The notes beneath the pieces were generated by a model. That model searched no databases. It worked only from the letters and a program-made list of their open reading frames with translations, and was not told the DNA's origin. From Roridomyces roridus (Eukaryota; Basidiomycota; Agaricomycetes; Agaricales; Mycenaceae), in NCBI GenBank assembly GCA_029378245.1, contig JARKIF010000002.1:1736001-1800000 (forward strand): a stretch of DNA of 64,000 nt. Reading direction: 5' to 3'. A program made the position numbers and the translations under genes. Position 1 is the first letter of the stretch; each line of letters opens with the position of its first letter. Below, piece after piece: positions 32,819 to 45,007 of the stretch.

Positions 32819-34511
32819 ATGCCTTCAAGGTCAGCCGTCGCTCGTCCCCCGTCCCCCGCCCTCCAGCTCACCGCCCCCCGACGCAGGAAATGGTCCCGTG
32901 AAGATCTCCTTAGGAACCTCCAGGTACATGATCGCTGTCTCGTCCGACGTCCAAGGCACCTCTGACCTCCTGCAGCTCATTGGCGACCTGCCCGCTCCCC
33001 TCCCGCCTACGCTGCCTCCGTCTCCACCCGCCTCCCGCTCGGCCTCTCCGAATCCGCCCGTCAAGCGCAAGGCCGCCCCGGGTCCCGCCACCGAGCCCAA
33101 TAAGCGGCCCCGCACAGACTCCGATCGTCCTCCAGCACCACCGGCTGAGGACGGCGAGCTGCCCGACGATGCCTCCGTCCAGCAGGCCCCCGCCCCGGCA
33201 CGCCCGGCGCCGATCGCCAGTGCCGTACCTGTTCGCCGCCCAAAGGCCGGCAAGGTCTCCATTCGCCATTGCGAGCAGCTCCACAATAAGTACCACATTG
33301 CAGGCCGCATGCTCAAGTACTCTGGTGACGCTCGCTTCTGGTCAACCTACCCCCCGTCCCACAAAGAGTACCGCGCACTCGCAGATCCGCCACCCCCCAA
33401 TTCACCATACTACAAGCACGGCGGCCTCATTGCCCGTCTCGAGCTCGTCGATGCCCTCGTGTGTTTCACATACTCTATATGGAACAGGGAATACTGTCGG
33501 CGCTCCTGCAACGGCCAGACCTGGTCCACCATCGAGGCGTTTCTCGTCTGGTGCAAGCAAAAATGGCAGGCCGAGGAAGGTACCCCAGATGCCGAAAAGG
33601 CCTTTCTGGGTTTGATGTATGTCCTTTCTTGTGCCTCCCCGTGTGGCCGGTCGTTCACACCTAACAGCTGGATGATCGAGGGTTTCATACACGGTCGCAA
33701 GCTCGTATATGCGACCGCCAAGAACGGTCCCGTCGAACGTGACCTCGACAAGCTCATTAGTGCAACTCGCGCGTCCATCGCTGCTGCCGCAGGGGATAAA
33801 CCTCCGGGCCCGTCGCTTGCTCCCAAATCCGGTGCTACCCCCGTGATGCTTCCTTCCCCTGCCAGCCTTGCTCCGAGTGCAAACTCCACACCGACTAATC
33901 GAGATGGGGGCACTCCGAGCTCGACGAATGGTTCCCTGTCCGCCGCCAACGCACCGCATCCCGTCGCCACAGGCCATCTCACCCCCTCTACCCTGCCGTC
34001 CGCATTATTGCCGTCGCAATTTAGGCACGTTCCATTAGAGCCTACCGTGGTCAGTGCGATGGAGAACGTGACTGTCCCCATTGGTCCGCGGCTGCTCAAC
34101 GAGCTCAAGACCGAGACGTTGGGTATCGTCAACGCCTCGCACTGCATGAACCATTCGCAGAATTATCTCAACATGCCCATCATCGCGCGCTACTTTCCGA
34201 GAACATTTCAGCGCATGGTCGGTTCATCGTTGTCGCCGAATGAGGAGCACGAACCCGACTTCGAAGACGAAGAGGGCGAGCTGTTTTGGCCTGGCCAGAG
34301 CAGTACTGGGGAGGGCCTTGGCTGGGTTTGCCTCATGGGCAAAGCCATGATCAAGGAGTTTGGCAAAGCGTACTCGTATCGCGGCTTGGACGGCGTCGTG
34401 CCCAAGCCCAAACCCGAGGAAGAGGTCGACTCTTCGTCAGGCAGCGGCGCGCCTCATCTTTCCGGTTCCACCCCACTCGGCCACAACTCGCCGCTACCGC
34501 TGGCTCGATGA
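32819..34511 (+). CDS. Hypothetical conserved-looking nuclear protein with Pro-rich linkers
   Basis: Starts MPSRSAVARPPSPALQLTAP with RRRKWSREDLLRNLQ, then a 53-bp intron (gtacat..ctctgacctcctgcag) to LIGDLPAPLPP. A Pro-rich stretch with KRK and KRPR basic clusters (likely nuclear) precedes a helical region HCEQLHNKYHIAGRMLKYSG, ARLELVDALVCFTYSIWNRE, TWSTIEAFLVWCKQKWQ and, across a 51-bp in-frame intron (33613-33663), WMIEGFIHGRKLVYA. After a Ser/Thr/Pro linker the C-terminus has NELKTETLGIVNASHCMN and an acidic DFEDEEGELFWPGQ. The helical region faintly resembles the C-terminal homology domain of AF4/FMR2 transcription-elongation proteins; I do not rely on this. Confidence 0.65.
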
Positions 34512-35509
34512 CCTCCATTCGTCTCTTGCTATCTGCTCTGATCTGCTTTGCATTTACACACGGAAACACAATCTACAACCCTCCACGGCATACGCATAAC
34601 CAAAATCGGGACACATTAATTTTTATTGGGAGAGGGTTGTTGTTGCTGTTGCTATGCTGTGGGTGATGTGCGCTCCCGGCAACAGCGCCTGTAATTCCCG
34701 CAGCGCAGCCCCATATGGCGGTCGGCGGCGGACTGTCCCTCAATCTCTTTAGAGGCGAAGCTCGGAGCCCGAAAACAAAAATCTCATCTCTCATCACTTG
34801 TATACCACCAAACCAAACCATCCATCCAATCCATCCATCCCTCATCTAAATCTTGCATCTTCTTCCTGCTTCTTTTGGGTTTTATTCTGGCCTTGTGCAC
34901 CAATCGACCGACCTGCGGCATTATACACCGTTTAATTGGGTTCACTAGCCGGGGCTGGCTAGTGCTACTGCTGTCGCTTCGGGGTCAACGCCTAGGCCCT
35001 CGGCGCCGGCCTGGGAAGGGAAAGGGAAGGAAGTTGTTATTTATTCTATTGGAGCGCGCCTGCTGTGTCGTGTTCCCGTGTCCCCTCCCCAAAGTATCTG
35101 TAATTGTTCAAAGAATGTACAATGACGTGCGGAATGCTCTATTGCATCGCAATGCGAAACGAACGAGCCCTTTTGCGGTCAACTGCGGGTAACGGAGGCA
35201 ATTTGTTGGCCGGGGCCTAGCCAAATGCATACAATTGGTGACGCGAACGACTGGCACGGATCCTTGGAAGATGACGGACTCGACGGAAACAAAACACCGA
35301 GTTAGCCCCTGGGAGCACTGAGCAGCCAGATGGCAGACAAACGTTCGAGGTCCCGCCGAGAAGGAAGAAGAATGGAATGATGCATTTCAATCATACGCAT
35401 AAAGTCATGGGATTGCATGGAGAAGGGATTGATAACGATGTAGGCCCTCCCCGCCAGCAACGCAAAACGCACGCAAACGCAAACGCAAAAACCCAAGGGA
35501 CTCCACCGT
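34512..35509. other. Intergenic region, no gene seen
   Basis: About 1 kb between two convergent genes. It contains short simple repeats (ttgttgttgctgttgct near 34635, ccatccaatccatccatcc near 34820, cgcaaacgcaaacgcaaa near 35475). No RNA gene could be recognised by its arms. Confidence 0.5.
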
Positions 35510-36407
35510 TTACCGATTGGACTTGGCCACACGCTCCAAGCTCGTCCTTTTTCTGTAGAAATGAAATTAAAACGACGTCAGTGCTCTTCGCACGCGGTGA
35601 TTGAACGCATTAGAACGTACCTTGATGGCGTACGAGTTGGAAGAGCCCTTGGCAGCGTTGATGAGCTCATCAGCGAGGCACTCGGCGATCGACTTGACGT
35701 TGCGGAAGGCGGATTCACGGGTCTGAATAGATTCAAGGTTAAGAGCGGACCGGGATGAATGGCTGAATGCACACGCACGCCGATGGTCAGTAAAGAAATC
35801 GACTGGTTGACACGTCGGAGGGGGGAGACATCGACGGCTTGCCGGCGGACGGTACCCTGAGAACCGATACGGGTCGAGTCCTCCCGTGGGCCGGTGTTGA
35901 CGATGGCATCGACGAGAACCTGTATAGTTCACTTGAGGAGATTATTTAAGCAGCTGCAGAAAAAAGTCGGACCTGGATGGGGTTCTGGTCGGTGAGGAGG
36001 TGGATGATCTCGAACGCGTGCGCAACAATGCGGACGGCGAGGAGCTTCTTGCCGTTGTTGCGCCCCTTCATCATCAAGCTTTGAAGCGAGAAAAAAAATT
36101 AAGACAACAGAGTAACGCCGGCCGCCAATATTTCCCTACCTGTCTACCAATCGCTCGACGATGGGCATTTGGGCCTTTTTGAACTGCTTCTTTGCGTAAC
36201 GGCCGGCGGTGTGGGGGACGTAGACGGCATTGCGCGTCTGGATGTAGTCGGTGAGGGAAATGTCTTTGACCTCGACGCTGCGTCAAACCGTCAGAACGAC
36301 CGGAAAAACCGAGTAGGGTCGGAAACTGACTCTTGGGTGTCCCACTTTCCGAATAGTTTTACCTCCTGGCCGAGTTTTGCGAGGTCCTTGGGGAGCGTCG
36401 TAGCCAT
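35510..36407 (-). CDS. RPS5: 40S ribosomal protein S5 (uS7), one-base shift in last exon
   Basis: Small-subunit head protein contacting mRNA at the exit site. Starts [20 protein letters not shown], then [128 protein letters not shown] and [11 protein letters not shown]. Six exons, as usual for fungal ribosomal genes. The last exon reads KKDEL in phase but then needs the next frame to give the universal ERVAKSNR and stop at 35510: one extra G (cttGgagcg). As written, the protein would end in an unrelated tail. A sequence error is the likeliest cause in this essential gene. Confidence 0.92.
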
Positions 36408-36614
36408 TTTGAGGAGGAGGATTGAGCGCGGGTGATTGTCCCTTGTTTGGCTCAATCACCTCAAGCCTGCATAGTTTCATCTCGGCGATCACTGATGCAC
36501 ACGAATCGGGAAGTTGTCGCAAAAAATGTTTATTGTACTAGTACAGTGTAAAATGCTATAACATGCTGGCGGTGTGGAATACAGATGCGGTTGTGTTGTT
36601 CTAGTGAAAATGCT

Positions 36615-38143
36615 TCAAAATGACAGGCGATGAGGGTCAAAGGGACCAAATGCAGGATATGGCTCTGGGGTGTATAGGTCGGGCAGACTGGTAGACGGTG
36701 CCATTGGCATTATCCTCGGGTACGAGGGCCGTGTCAGGTCGATGGTGCTTTCGGCGCGTTTACGGAGTTGGCGTTCTTCTTCTACCCTCTCCTCGGCTCT
36801 CCTGCGAGAGTCTGCCTCCCGCTTCAACTGCTCCACGGCACGGACCTCCATCCGACGCGCCTCGTCGCGCTCCTTGACAACGTCGTCCAGGTCGTGCTCC
36901 AGCCGCCGCCGAACATCACGTTCCTTCTCGAAAGTGTCTTCCAGCTTGCGCTTGGAAGCACGCATGTCGGCGATGACAGTTGCGCTGTGACTGTAGCGGT
37001 CCCGCAGCGACTGGAGCTCCCGCTCCATCAGACGGCGCTCAGGGCTCCGAGGGCCAGCTGGTGTGTTGTTCATGTCAATGCGAGAGCGAAGCGAGGCAGG
37101 GGCACGGGGCGGACTCTTGGTAGAATCTACGCCGGGCGTCTCTACAGTGACACCGGCACCGTACACTTTGTGTAGCCATTTCTGGGCGTTGCTATAATGG
37201 TCCGCGATCTTGTCCGCCGGGTCGCCCTGTGACCTCGCAGCTTTCCCCAAATCCGATTCGCAACCAGAAAGGAGGAGGAAAGCCGGTTTGAGGTCGCTGT
37301 CGGGAATATTAAATTGTTTCATAGCTTCAAACGGGTTAGACGGGATTCAAAGCAGGGATTGGGAGACCACCTTCGAGCATAGCGGATACCACTGCTTTAC
37401 CAGCTTGAGGATTACGGGTGCGCCGATAATAGGCGCCAACGATGAGCCAATTACCACGCTCGCTGGCGGTAAGTTTCAACAACTGGATTACTGCACCAGG
37501 GTCGCCCGCAAGAGTGGAAAGATTTAGTGAAATTTGCTCGCCGCAGAGGCGCATTAAAATACGAGTGTCTGTGCAAATGAATGGATTGGTCGATGGGGCA
37601 GCCGGGAGAGAATGTGGTACGGGGGATGGTGACGCAACAGGAGTGGGGTCAGCATCCACGGATGGACGCGAAACGAGGGTGTTTGAATGTTCAAGGGCTT
37701 TTAACAAGGGACCGGTCTCAGGAGAAGAAGAGGGAACGCGGGGCACTCTGGGTAGAGGCGTCTGACCTCGTGCGGCAGCGTTGGATTGGAAATCTCCTTC
37801 TGCGGTCTCAAAGGCAGAAGGATTGATAATGCGATATTGCTCGACCAGACGCGGTTGGGTGGCGACATCCCGAACGCGGACCCCAGGGATGTCCAACTTG
37901 AGAGACAGTGCGTGCTCGGCACCGGCGACATCGACAAACTCGATGAATCCAGAGGCGTGGATTGCGCGTCTAATGTAGAATGAGTTTATTACCCAGAGAC
38001 TCTTCCGCGACCAAGAAAGGGTTGACTCCAGGATTCCGAAAGACTCACATTTCGGCGGTGGGCGGTCCAAAGATACGCCGCAAGTTGAGAGAGGCCTCGG
38101 GCGTCGACTTCTCGACTTTGACGACCCTTTTGAGAGCGTCCAT
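36615..38143 (-). CDS. Hypothetical coiled-coil protein
   Basis: Starts MDALKRVVKVEKSTPEASLN with LRRIFGPPTAE, intron (gtgagt..acattag), then AIHASGFIEFVDVAGAEHAL, an RNA-recognition-like opening. A Ser/Pro-rich linker leads to ICTDTRILMRLCGEQISLNL and GNWLIVGAYYRRTRNPQAGK, a short intron near 37330-37370, and FNIPDSDLKPAFLLLSGCES. The C-terminal third is a long charged coiled coil (LMERELQSLRDRYSHSATVI, RRRLEHDLDDVVKERDEARR, EERVEEERQLRKRAESTIDL) followed by a Pro-rich end FGPFDPHRLSF. No family name recognised. It may be an RNA- or cytoskeleton-associated scaffold. Confidence 0.75.
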
Positions 38144-38425
38144 TGGACCAGATGGAAGCGAAGAAGGAGGCGGAACCCAAATATTAGATGTTGATCAAAC
38201 GCGTTGACGCCATCATGAACTCGCTCACCCTCCTACGCGTCCGAGGTCTGTTGGCCCAACAGAACAATGTTACAGTCAACGCGGCGAAGAGAATTTATAT
38301 CCTTGTGGAGTCGACGGGCTCATCTGACCGCGTGTGCACGGCCATTGCTGCGGAGTGCGGCACGGGAACTCAATAAGGAGGAACCAGTGTCCTGCCCCTC
38401 TACATTCTCTTTCTCCCATTCTATC

Positions 38426-39449
38426 ATGTACCGTGTTTTTACGACTGCTCTCCTTGCCGCAACCAGTGTTTCTGCTCTAACGTTCGCACTCTCTGCGGCA
38501 TTCACGCACAATACCTTCATCTTGGCACAGAATCTCGAATAATTGTCAAACTGCTCTAGGTCAAATCTCAGCCAATGCAGAGGCCAACGCCTGTCTCGAT
38601 GTGTCTGCATTGCTCTCCGTGGCAATCCAGCCGAACGCGTCCATCATCACGCCCGTGGACAACCTCTTAAAGTCTTTGTGCGCGGCAGCCCCGTGTTCGA
38701 ATGCCACCCTTTCTGCTGTGGTGACCAATGTTCGTTCCGTCCTATTTATGCAGTCACTAGTGGCTGAGACACACTAGATCACCACCGGATGCAGCGCCGA
38801 ACTTTCCTCGGTGAATAGTACGGAATCTTCGACGTCCGGCCCTCGTCTCTCTGGTCACACAGTTCTACCCTACCGTCAGACAGATACTCTGTCTCACCGA
38901 GTATGTCCTAACTCCAGTCTCCTATATTTGCTGTCCTGATGGACCGTCAGCTCGGGTACAAACTGCATTACGCAGACTCTGACGAACCTCCAGAGCACTG
39001 TGGGGACTCTGAGTCTGAGCAACCTTGATGCTCTGACCAGCATCTTCACGAGCTCCAACGCCCTTCCTCGAATATCACTTGCACGGACTGTGTCAAGGCT
39101 CGTCCCAACACCGCCGTCCATGACATCAACTAATCGTCCCAATAGCAAGCGTACAATGTGCTCAATGATGATTTCCCAAGCACTGCATCTACCGGCGCGG
39201 GCGCTTTGCAGTCTGAATGTGGCTCTGACTTTACTAGTAAGTATCTTCCCGTGTCCTTGCCCCGTTTAATCCCAAATGTCACAGACGGAAACACTCCATC
39301 TAATATCAAGGAGATCGCGTCCTCGGGCACGAGTAACCCTGGTTCCAACTCTGCTTCCCACGGCGACGTTCATGAGCCGCGGGGCCCTGGCGGGGCTGAC
39401 TGCCAGCCTGCTTGTTGCAGGTTCTTCCTTGTGGATGGTTTTAGCTTAG
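38426..39449 (+). pseudogene. DUF7729-like GPI protein, degenerate tandem copy
   Basis: Opens well: signal peptide MYRVFTTALLAATSVSALT, intron (gttcgc..ggcacag), ISNNCQTALGQISANAEANA, CLDVSALLSVAIQ, LKSLCAAAPCSNATLSAVVT, intron, ITTGCSAELSSV. From there conserved pieces lie in different frames: VTQFYPTVRQILCLT; after an intron SGTNCITQTLTNLQSTVGTL; then NITCTDCVKARPNTAVHDIN running into TAA and TAG; VLNDDFPSTAS; and a GPI-type tail LAGLTASLLVAGSSLWMVLA ending at 39449. At least three shifts and possible stops separate these. The order of parts matches the intact paralogue 200 bp downstream, so it is a decayed copy, unless several base errors cluster here. Confidence 0.7.
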
Positions 39450-39648
39450 AGAGACATGGACTCAGGACACTGGTATTGTTACCGTAAATATCGCCGTAGT
39501 CAAGTCCCAATTATAATACAGGCTTGATCGTTGCGCGCCGAGCTGTGCATGCGTGTGCGTGATCGTTAATCTATTGGCATTGCTGTCCTCTCTCTTCCTT
39601 CCTCTTCCACCTCACCTTTTCGTTATCTTTTTGTTCCCATCCTGGTCG

Positions 39649-40771
39649 ATGAAAGCCTCCACTACTCTCGTTACTTTCGTTGCAGCTGGTCTGGCTTCTG
39701 CTCAATCCTTGTCGTAAACAATTCTATTGAAACCGCTGGACCAATGGCTAACCGTTCTGAACAGTCTCTCGTGCATATTGCCCTCTCTTAGCTTCGAACT
39801 GGTCTCACTTGGAATTTTAGTACCTGCCTGCCAGAGTTCCTTCACTGGTCTGCTCAACTCCCCGGAAGCGGCATGCCTCAACCCTTCTGCACTACTCTCG
39901 TTTTTCGTCGGCACAAACCAGAGCGTGCCCAACACCGTCAACAGTTGGGTGTCGGGTATGTGCTCGATAGGATCATGCAGTAACGATACCCTGGCTTCGA
40001 TCGTCAGCAACGTATGTTCAATTGGAATCAACTGTTGCGCTGGCTCATCACTTGGAAGATTACGACTGGATGTGCAAGCGACTTTGGTGACTCGGATGGG
40101 TCGTCCTCTGTACCCGCCACAGTGACGCAGATTCTGCAAGAAGGTAGTGTCCTCCCATAGACCTTTCTTCTCTTGCTCATTTCATATGAAGCGTACCCCA
40201 CTGTTCGCTCTGTCCTTTGCTTGAAAGACGACAGCACCAACCAGCTTTGCGTGACGGAAACGTGCTAACCTAACCTAACCTGCTTCGAGCCGTGCTGACA
40301 CTCGGAATAGCCTGAACAACCTCGAGACCGTTATCGGGAAACTCTCTTTCAGCGATCTCAGCCTCAGCGTCCTGACCGGCGATTTCCAGGTCAGTTTCTT
40401 CTTAAGAAATAACGAGGCCAGACCTGATCATCCACGCAGAAACTCGTTACCGGCGCAGCCAACTTGGCCTGCACCGACTGCACCAAGGCTGCTTTCACCT
40501 TGATCAGCCCCCTCACGCAGCAATTCCCTGAAGCTGCCTCGGCCGTCGACACGCTTTGCGGAGCTGGTTTCATTGGTATTTTTACACAAATTGTCTCCAA
40601 CTCCAGGTCATTAAACTTGGTGTAGATGGATCTACTCCCAGCACGGTCTCGCAGACAGCGACCAACGAAGTCTTCTCCACGAAACAGAACAGTGCTGCTT
40701 CGCTCTCGACGAGCAAGATGGCTGGTGCTGTGTTGCTGCTCGTGTTTTCCGCGTTTACATTGTTGGGATGA
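39649..40771 (+). CDS. DUF7729-like secreted GPI-anchored protein
   Basis: Signal peptide MKASTTLVTFVAAGLASAQS, then Cys-containing repeats of the agaricomycete DUF7729 type: SFTGLLNSPEAACLNPSALL, NSWVSGMCSIGSCSNDTLAS, ITTGCASDFGDSDGSS (after intron gtatgt..cttggaag), VTQILQEAYPTVRSVLCLKD, VTETLNNLETVIGKLSFSDL, LACTDCTKAAFTLISPLTQQ and FPEAASAVDTLCGAGFID. C-terminal Ser/Thr spacer and hydrophobic tail KMAGAVLLLVFSAFTLLG suggest a GPI anchor. About six introns; the one at 40262-40310 contains three consecutive ctaac branch-type motifs. Function unknown; probably a cell-wall surface protein. Confidence 0.75.
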
Positions 40772-40846
40772 AGGATAGAGTAGAGACGAAATCAGTAGTG
40801 ATCACGTTTTATTGGACTTTATTATACGCGCTTGTCGATCACACCC

Positions 40847-43800
40847 ATGAATCCCGCACAAGAAACGGGTCTTTCAGAATGGGCCAGTCGAATCAAGAGC
40901 GACCTGCATAACCCCACTCAAGATCTGGAGCAGAAACGGCTTGAGGATGAAATTGCTGCATCGCGCCTCGCTCGATTACGCAGAAGCCGCGGAGTCAGTA
41001 AGACGAGTAGCTTGGACCTATGTGAGTGGACTACTCTTTTTGAAGAGTGTACAGAAACTATATGCATGTGGCAGCGAAGAGCAGCGAGTATTCGTCCGCT
41101 CTCCGAAGCGTTCAAGACGACACAACTTCCTCCGCGGACGATGTCAAACCTCTCGCTGACAGGCAGAAGAGCCAGGCAGATGCCTTGAACAAGTTAATGG
41201 GTTCCACGCCTGCTAGCAGGCCCGAACCCATGTCGCTGGCCGCGTTCATTGGTGGAAAGGCCACTGGCCCCAGACTCAATAAACACGCCCCTCAGCAGGA
41301 CGCACACGATCCCACGCAATTTGTGCAGCGAACACGCATTGACGCGCCTCATCCCATCTTTGGGCGCGGTGGCATTGCCATGCCAGGAATGGCCAAGCCG
41401 TCGTCGGCCCCTCGTCAAGTCGATCACCCGCCAGTTTGGTCCCGGACAGGGCGCACGCCTGAACCCGAACAACCAAGACACAGGAGGTTGAGCACTCCTT
41501 CTCCAGAGAAACCCGAGAGTCCTGCACCCGTTTCCCCCCAGAAGACGAATGTGCGTGAACGAACAATGAGCACTCCATCCGGTCCTGTGGCACCTCGAAA
41601 TGGCCACCACATTACTCCGTCCACCACCCCCAAGAGTTATACGCCCGCTCTCAGCTCATCCCGTCCATCTACTCCCGGACAGCGTTCGTCCCCGTCATCC
41701 CCGCCGTTATCCAAATCACCACCTGTTGTGACGGCTTCCTTGGCCCGACCTATCCTACCAGACCCTCGCACTTCACCGCATGGACCTCAGATATCTAAGT
41801 CTGAAGCACCGTCGCTCGCATTCCTCAAGGCACCCACTGCCAAGGAGCCGACGCCGAGCATCAGCCGATTGCAGGGCCGTGGCTTTGTGCAGAATATGGT
41901 CAAAGCGAGTTCGCAGCTCGACAGTCCAACCTCATCCCCCGCTTCGATGGAGAAAAGTCGTCCAACGAGTGGCCGGAAATCTTCTGTTCTTGACCGATGG
42001 CCTGGGGCTAGTTCCACTTCTCCCCCACCATCTCCGACTGCTGCACCCATGCGGAGGTCGCGAACGGCTGAACCTACGGCTTCAGTCACCCCACCACCGG
42101 CGAAACCTGTCTCCGTATCGAAATCCTATAGCGACAATGGTAAGGCGAAACTCGAGGAGACGCGACCACCAGCAGGGCACATGCCCGGCCTGGGCTCTGC
42201 CAATACTGTGGTCGTCATACAACCACAGCCTCTCGATGTGGATGAACTCGGCTTCAAGCGTGAGACGAACCGTCCTACGCCTCGCCCGTCCAAAGGCTCT
42301 GCGTTCCCAGAGCCGTCCAAGCCGTTGATTCATGTGCGTTCCTTTCGGTAATGAGTGAAGGAATCTGCTTACTGTTTTTCCCCTTCTTTTTGCTATATCT
42401 TGTAACCTGTCGATGCAACTATACACTATTTTTCTCCCCTTGTTCTTCCTGATAGCCCACCAAAGACAGAGCGAAGAAACCGAGGAAGAACAAGGGTGAT
42501 GGACCTGCGCCGTCTACGTCTACGTCGGCACCTCCTGTTGACCGTCGGCCTTCACCGCAGCCGAGCTTAATGGCTCCCTTGAAGCCTGCTGTTATCCCCA
42601 CTCCATCCCCACCGCGGTCACCGCTTCCCGACAGCCAGTCTCTGCGCCCGACTGTATCATTGAAACCCACCGGCGTCTTCGATGCACCCTCCTCTTCGGT
42701 TGGTGGTACCGGAATGGTCGGACGCAGAGCCCTCCCTGGTATGGCACCCACGCATTCTCTGCGCTCTGTGTCTCCCAAACCTACATACGATAATGCCTCC
42801 GAGGTACCCTCTGTCGGCGGTGGTGGTAGTGGAATGGTCGGTCGAAGAGCTCTCCCCGGCATGACCAACTCGCGTCCCTTACCGCCTGTGTCCCCAAAAC
42901 CTGCCTTCAGCTCGGGTGCACCGTCGGAAACTAGTTCCACGCCTCGGGCTCTACCAGGATTGGCCAGTGCTGCCTCCCTGAACATATCGCAGAAGGAAGA
43001 CATTCCCCCGATTGCTCATTCCCGTGCTGGTAGTTCAGGGAGCAGCAGGCCAACTGTTATGGATATGGCTCAGGCCTTTGTTGATCCTCCTCCACGCGTT
43101 GTTCCTTCCAACCCCACCCCCGAACCTCTGGTCGAGGATAAAGTCGCGGAGCCTACCACCTCCCCCACCCCCCGTCCCAGGAATATAATGCCGCCGAGCG
43201 CCGAGAAACGCAAGTCCAGCTATGACAGGTATTCAGTCATATTACCTCCCCTGAAAGAAGAGGCTACGCCGGACCCGACCCCGGTTTCTACTCTCACTCG
43301 TGCTGTTGGAAACTTATTGGTAAAGCCCGATTTCGATCAACTGGACTGGAAACTACTCGATCGTGAAGAGGCGGTGGAACCCAGTGGCAAGAGCGAACCC
43401 GAGATATTGCATTTCAGTAAGCACTCCCGGATGATCCTCCACCCCAGCGACTCAATAATATATCCAGATCACGTCGATGAACCTTTACCTCGAGTAGACG
43501 TCTCGCCTCTTGTCAAGGCTTTCAAAGCTCCCAAGCCAAACGCGGACACCCAGCCGATCCAGGTCGATGTTATGGCCATCTCTGGAAGCACTGCTTCCCC
43601 GATTGCCGATGCGCACATATTCTACGATACCGAGATTCTGGCGATCATATATCGGTCAAAGGCCAAGTTGACGGGACTGATTACTTCGACGGTTTGGTCT
43701 TGGCGAGGAAAGAACGCTTTCTTGGGAGAGAGTGAGGAGCAAAAGCTTGGGGAATTGGCGAAGCGATATGGAACATCTGCCGTGCGTATTCAATATCCTT

Positions 43801-44907
43801 TCGCGAATTGTCTTTGACCCGGTTCTAGGTTTCTGTTTCTCAACTGTCTGAGCCCGCAGAGCTTGTGCACAGTCTTGGCGGTACCCTTGCAGTCCGGCAA
43901 GTGCGTCTGCTTTCAACACCGAGCTTGTTACATTAGTTTTGATTGTCCTGTGCAGGGTAGCAGAGCTCATTGGGCGAGCGAAAATACTGCAATGCATGTC
44001 ATTCGGTCGTTGCATGGAGTGTAAGTTCCTTGATCTCAATTGGTCTTTGATACTAACCTTTCTCCAGGATTTACATCGACCAGGTTGATCTCAATATCAG
44101 AAATATATGCAGCGGTTTCAGCTACTGCGTTACGATCCTCAGCACCCTCTATGTTTGGCATGGATGTGGTTCAACACCCGAGGAACGAAAAGCTGCCTTG
44201 GATTATGCCCGGAGTCTCACATCGAACCCGGACGATATTGTCATCTTGGTGGAGAACGAGAGCGACGATGATGAAATGTTTTGGATGGTTCTCGGCGAGG
44301 ATGATAACTACGCCAAGGCTGACTATTGGAAATGGAGGCCGTCGATGGCGCTCACTCCTAGAATCTGGAGCGTAGAGGCTGGCCGCAAAACTCCTGTACG
44401 CGATCCATCTCTCTCTTGTCTCGCCTGGCTGAATTCTTGGTCTGCAGATTTCACCGGTATTGTCGCTCGGCGAAGAGCAACTGCCCCACAGCTCGGTTTA
44501 TCTGATGGATTGCGTGTTTGAATACTTTGTCTTGGTCCCTTCGGCTGCGCGGGGGAAGAGGCGAGATATCCGGCTGGCTCTTTCTGTTGCCAAGGATGTT
44601 TCCACTCGTGTGGCTGCCGCGAGACCATACTCACCCACCGTGCATGCTCTGATCCTGCCGTCCCAAATACCCGTTGACCTGAGGATCCAATTCCGAGATT
44701 TGGAGCGGGTCTTCTTGGTCCGTTTTTGTCTTTAGTTGACACGCTCAGTTTGCTGACTCGATGCAGGCCGAGGTTGAGGCTCCCGACCACATGAATGTTA
44801 TGCCGTTGGAGACCTCGACGGAGCACTTGCAGACGTCCTCGTGGAATAGAACTCAGCTCCAAGACCGAGGAATGCTGCCACTGGGGCTTGATGAATCGTT
44901 TTTGTAG
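40847..44907 (+). CDS. DUF4045/gelsolin-type actin-associated protein
   Basis: Large protein, over 1,100 residues. N-terminal conserved segment LSEWASRIKSDLHNPTQDLE and KRLEDEIAASRLARLRRSRG, then AFIGGKATGPRLNKHAPQQ. A long Pro/Ser/Thr-rich disordered region follows, with a repeated GMVGRRALPGM motif (about 42715, 42832) and a shorter third form RALPGLAS. The C-terminal 400 residues hold gelsolin-like units: VDVMAISGSTASPIADAHIF, YIDQVDLNIRNICSGFSYCV, WHGCGSTPEERKAALDYARS, EDDNYAKADYWKWRP, HSSVYLMDCVFEYFVLVPSA and FRDLERVFLAEVEAPDHMNV. Gelsolin folds bind or sever actin; this architecture is known in filamentous fungi but its role is poorly defined. Introns include about 42350-42455, 43789-43829 and several in the 3' part. 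Confidence 0.75.
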
Positions 44908-45007
44908 GGAACATTGTAATATCAAAAGCAATAATTTATCTGGACAATATACGGAGTTCGTACAAGTTATACAACAGTAGAGTAATGGTATCGGCACCTC
45001 CGCATCG

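Noticed and set aside
40262..40290. Telomere-like repeat ctaacctaacctaacc
   Set aside because: Only three units, not the canonical ccctaa, and inside a well-bordered intron; more simply branch-site-like repeats.
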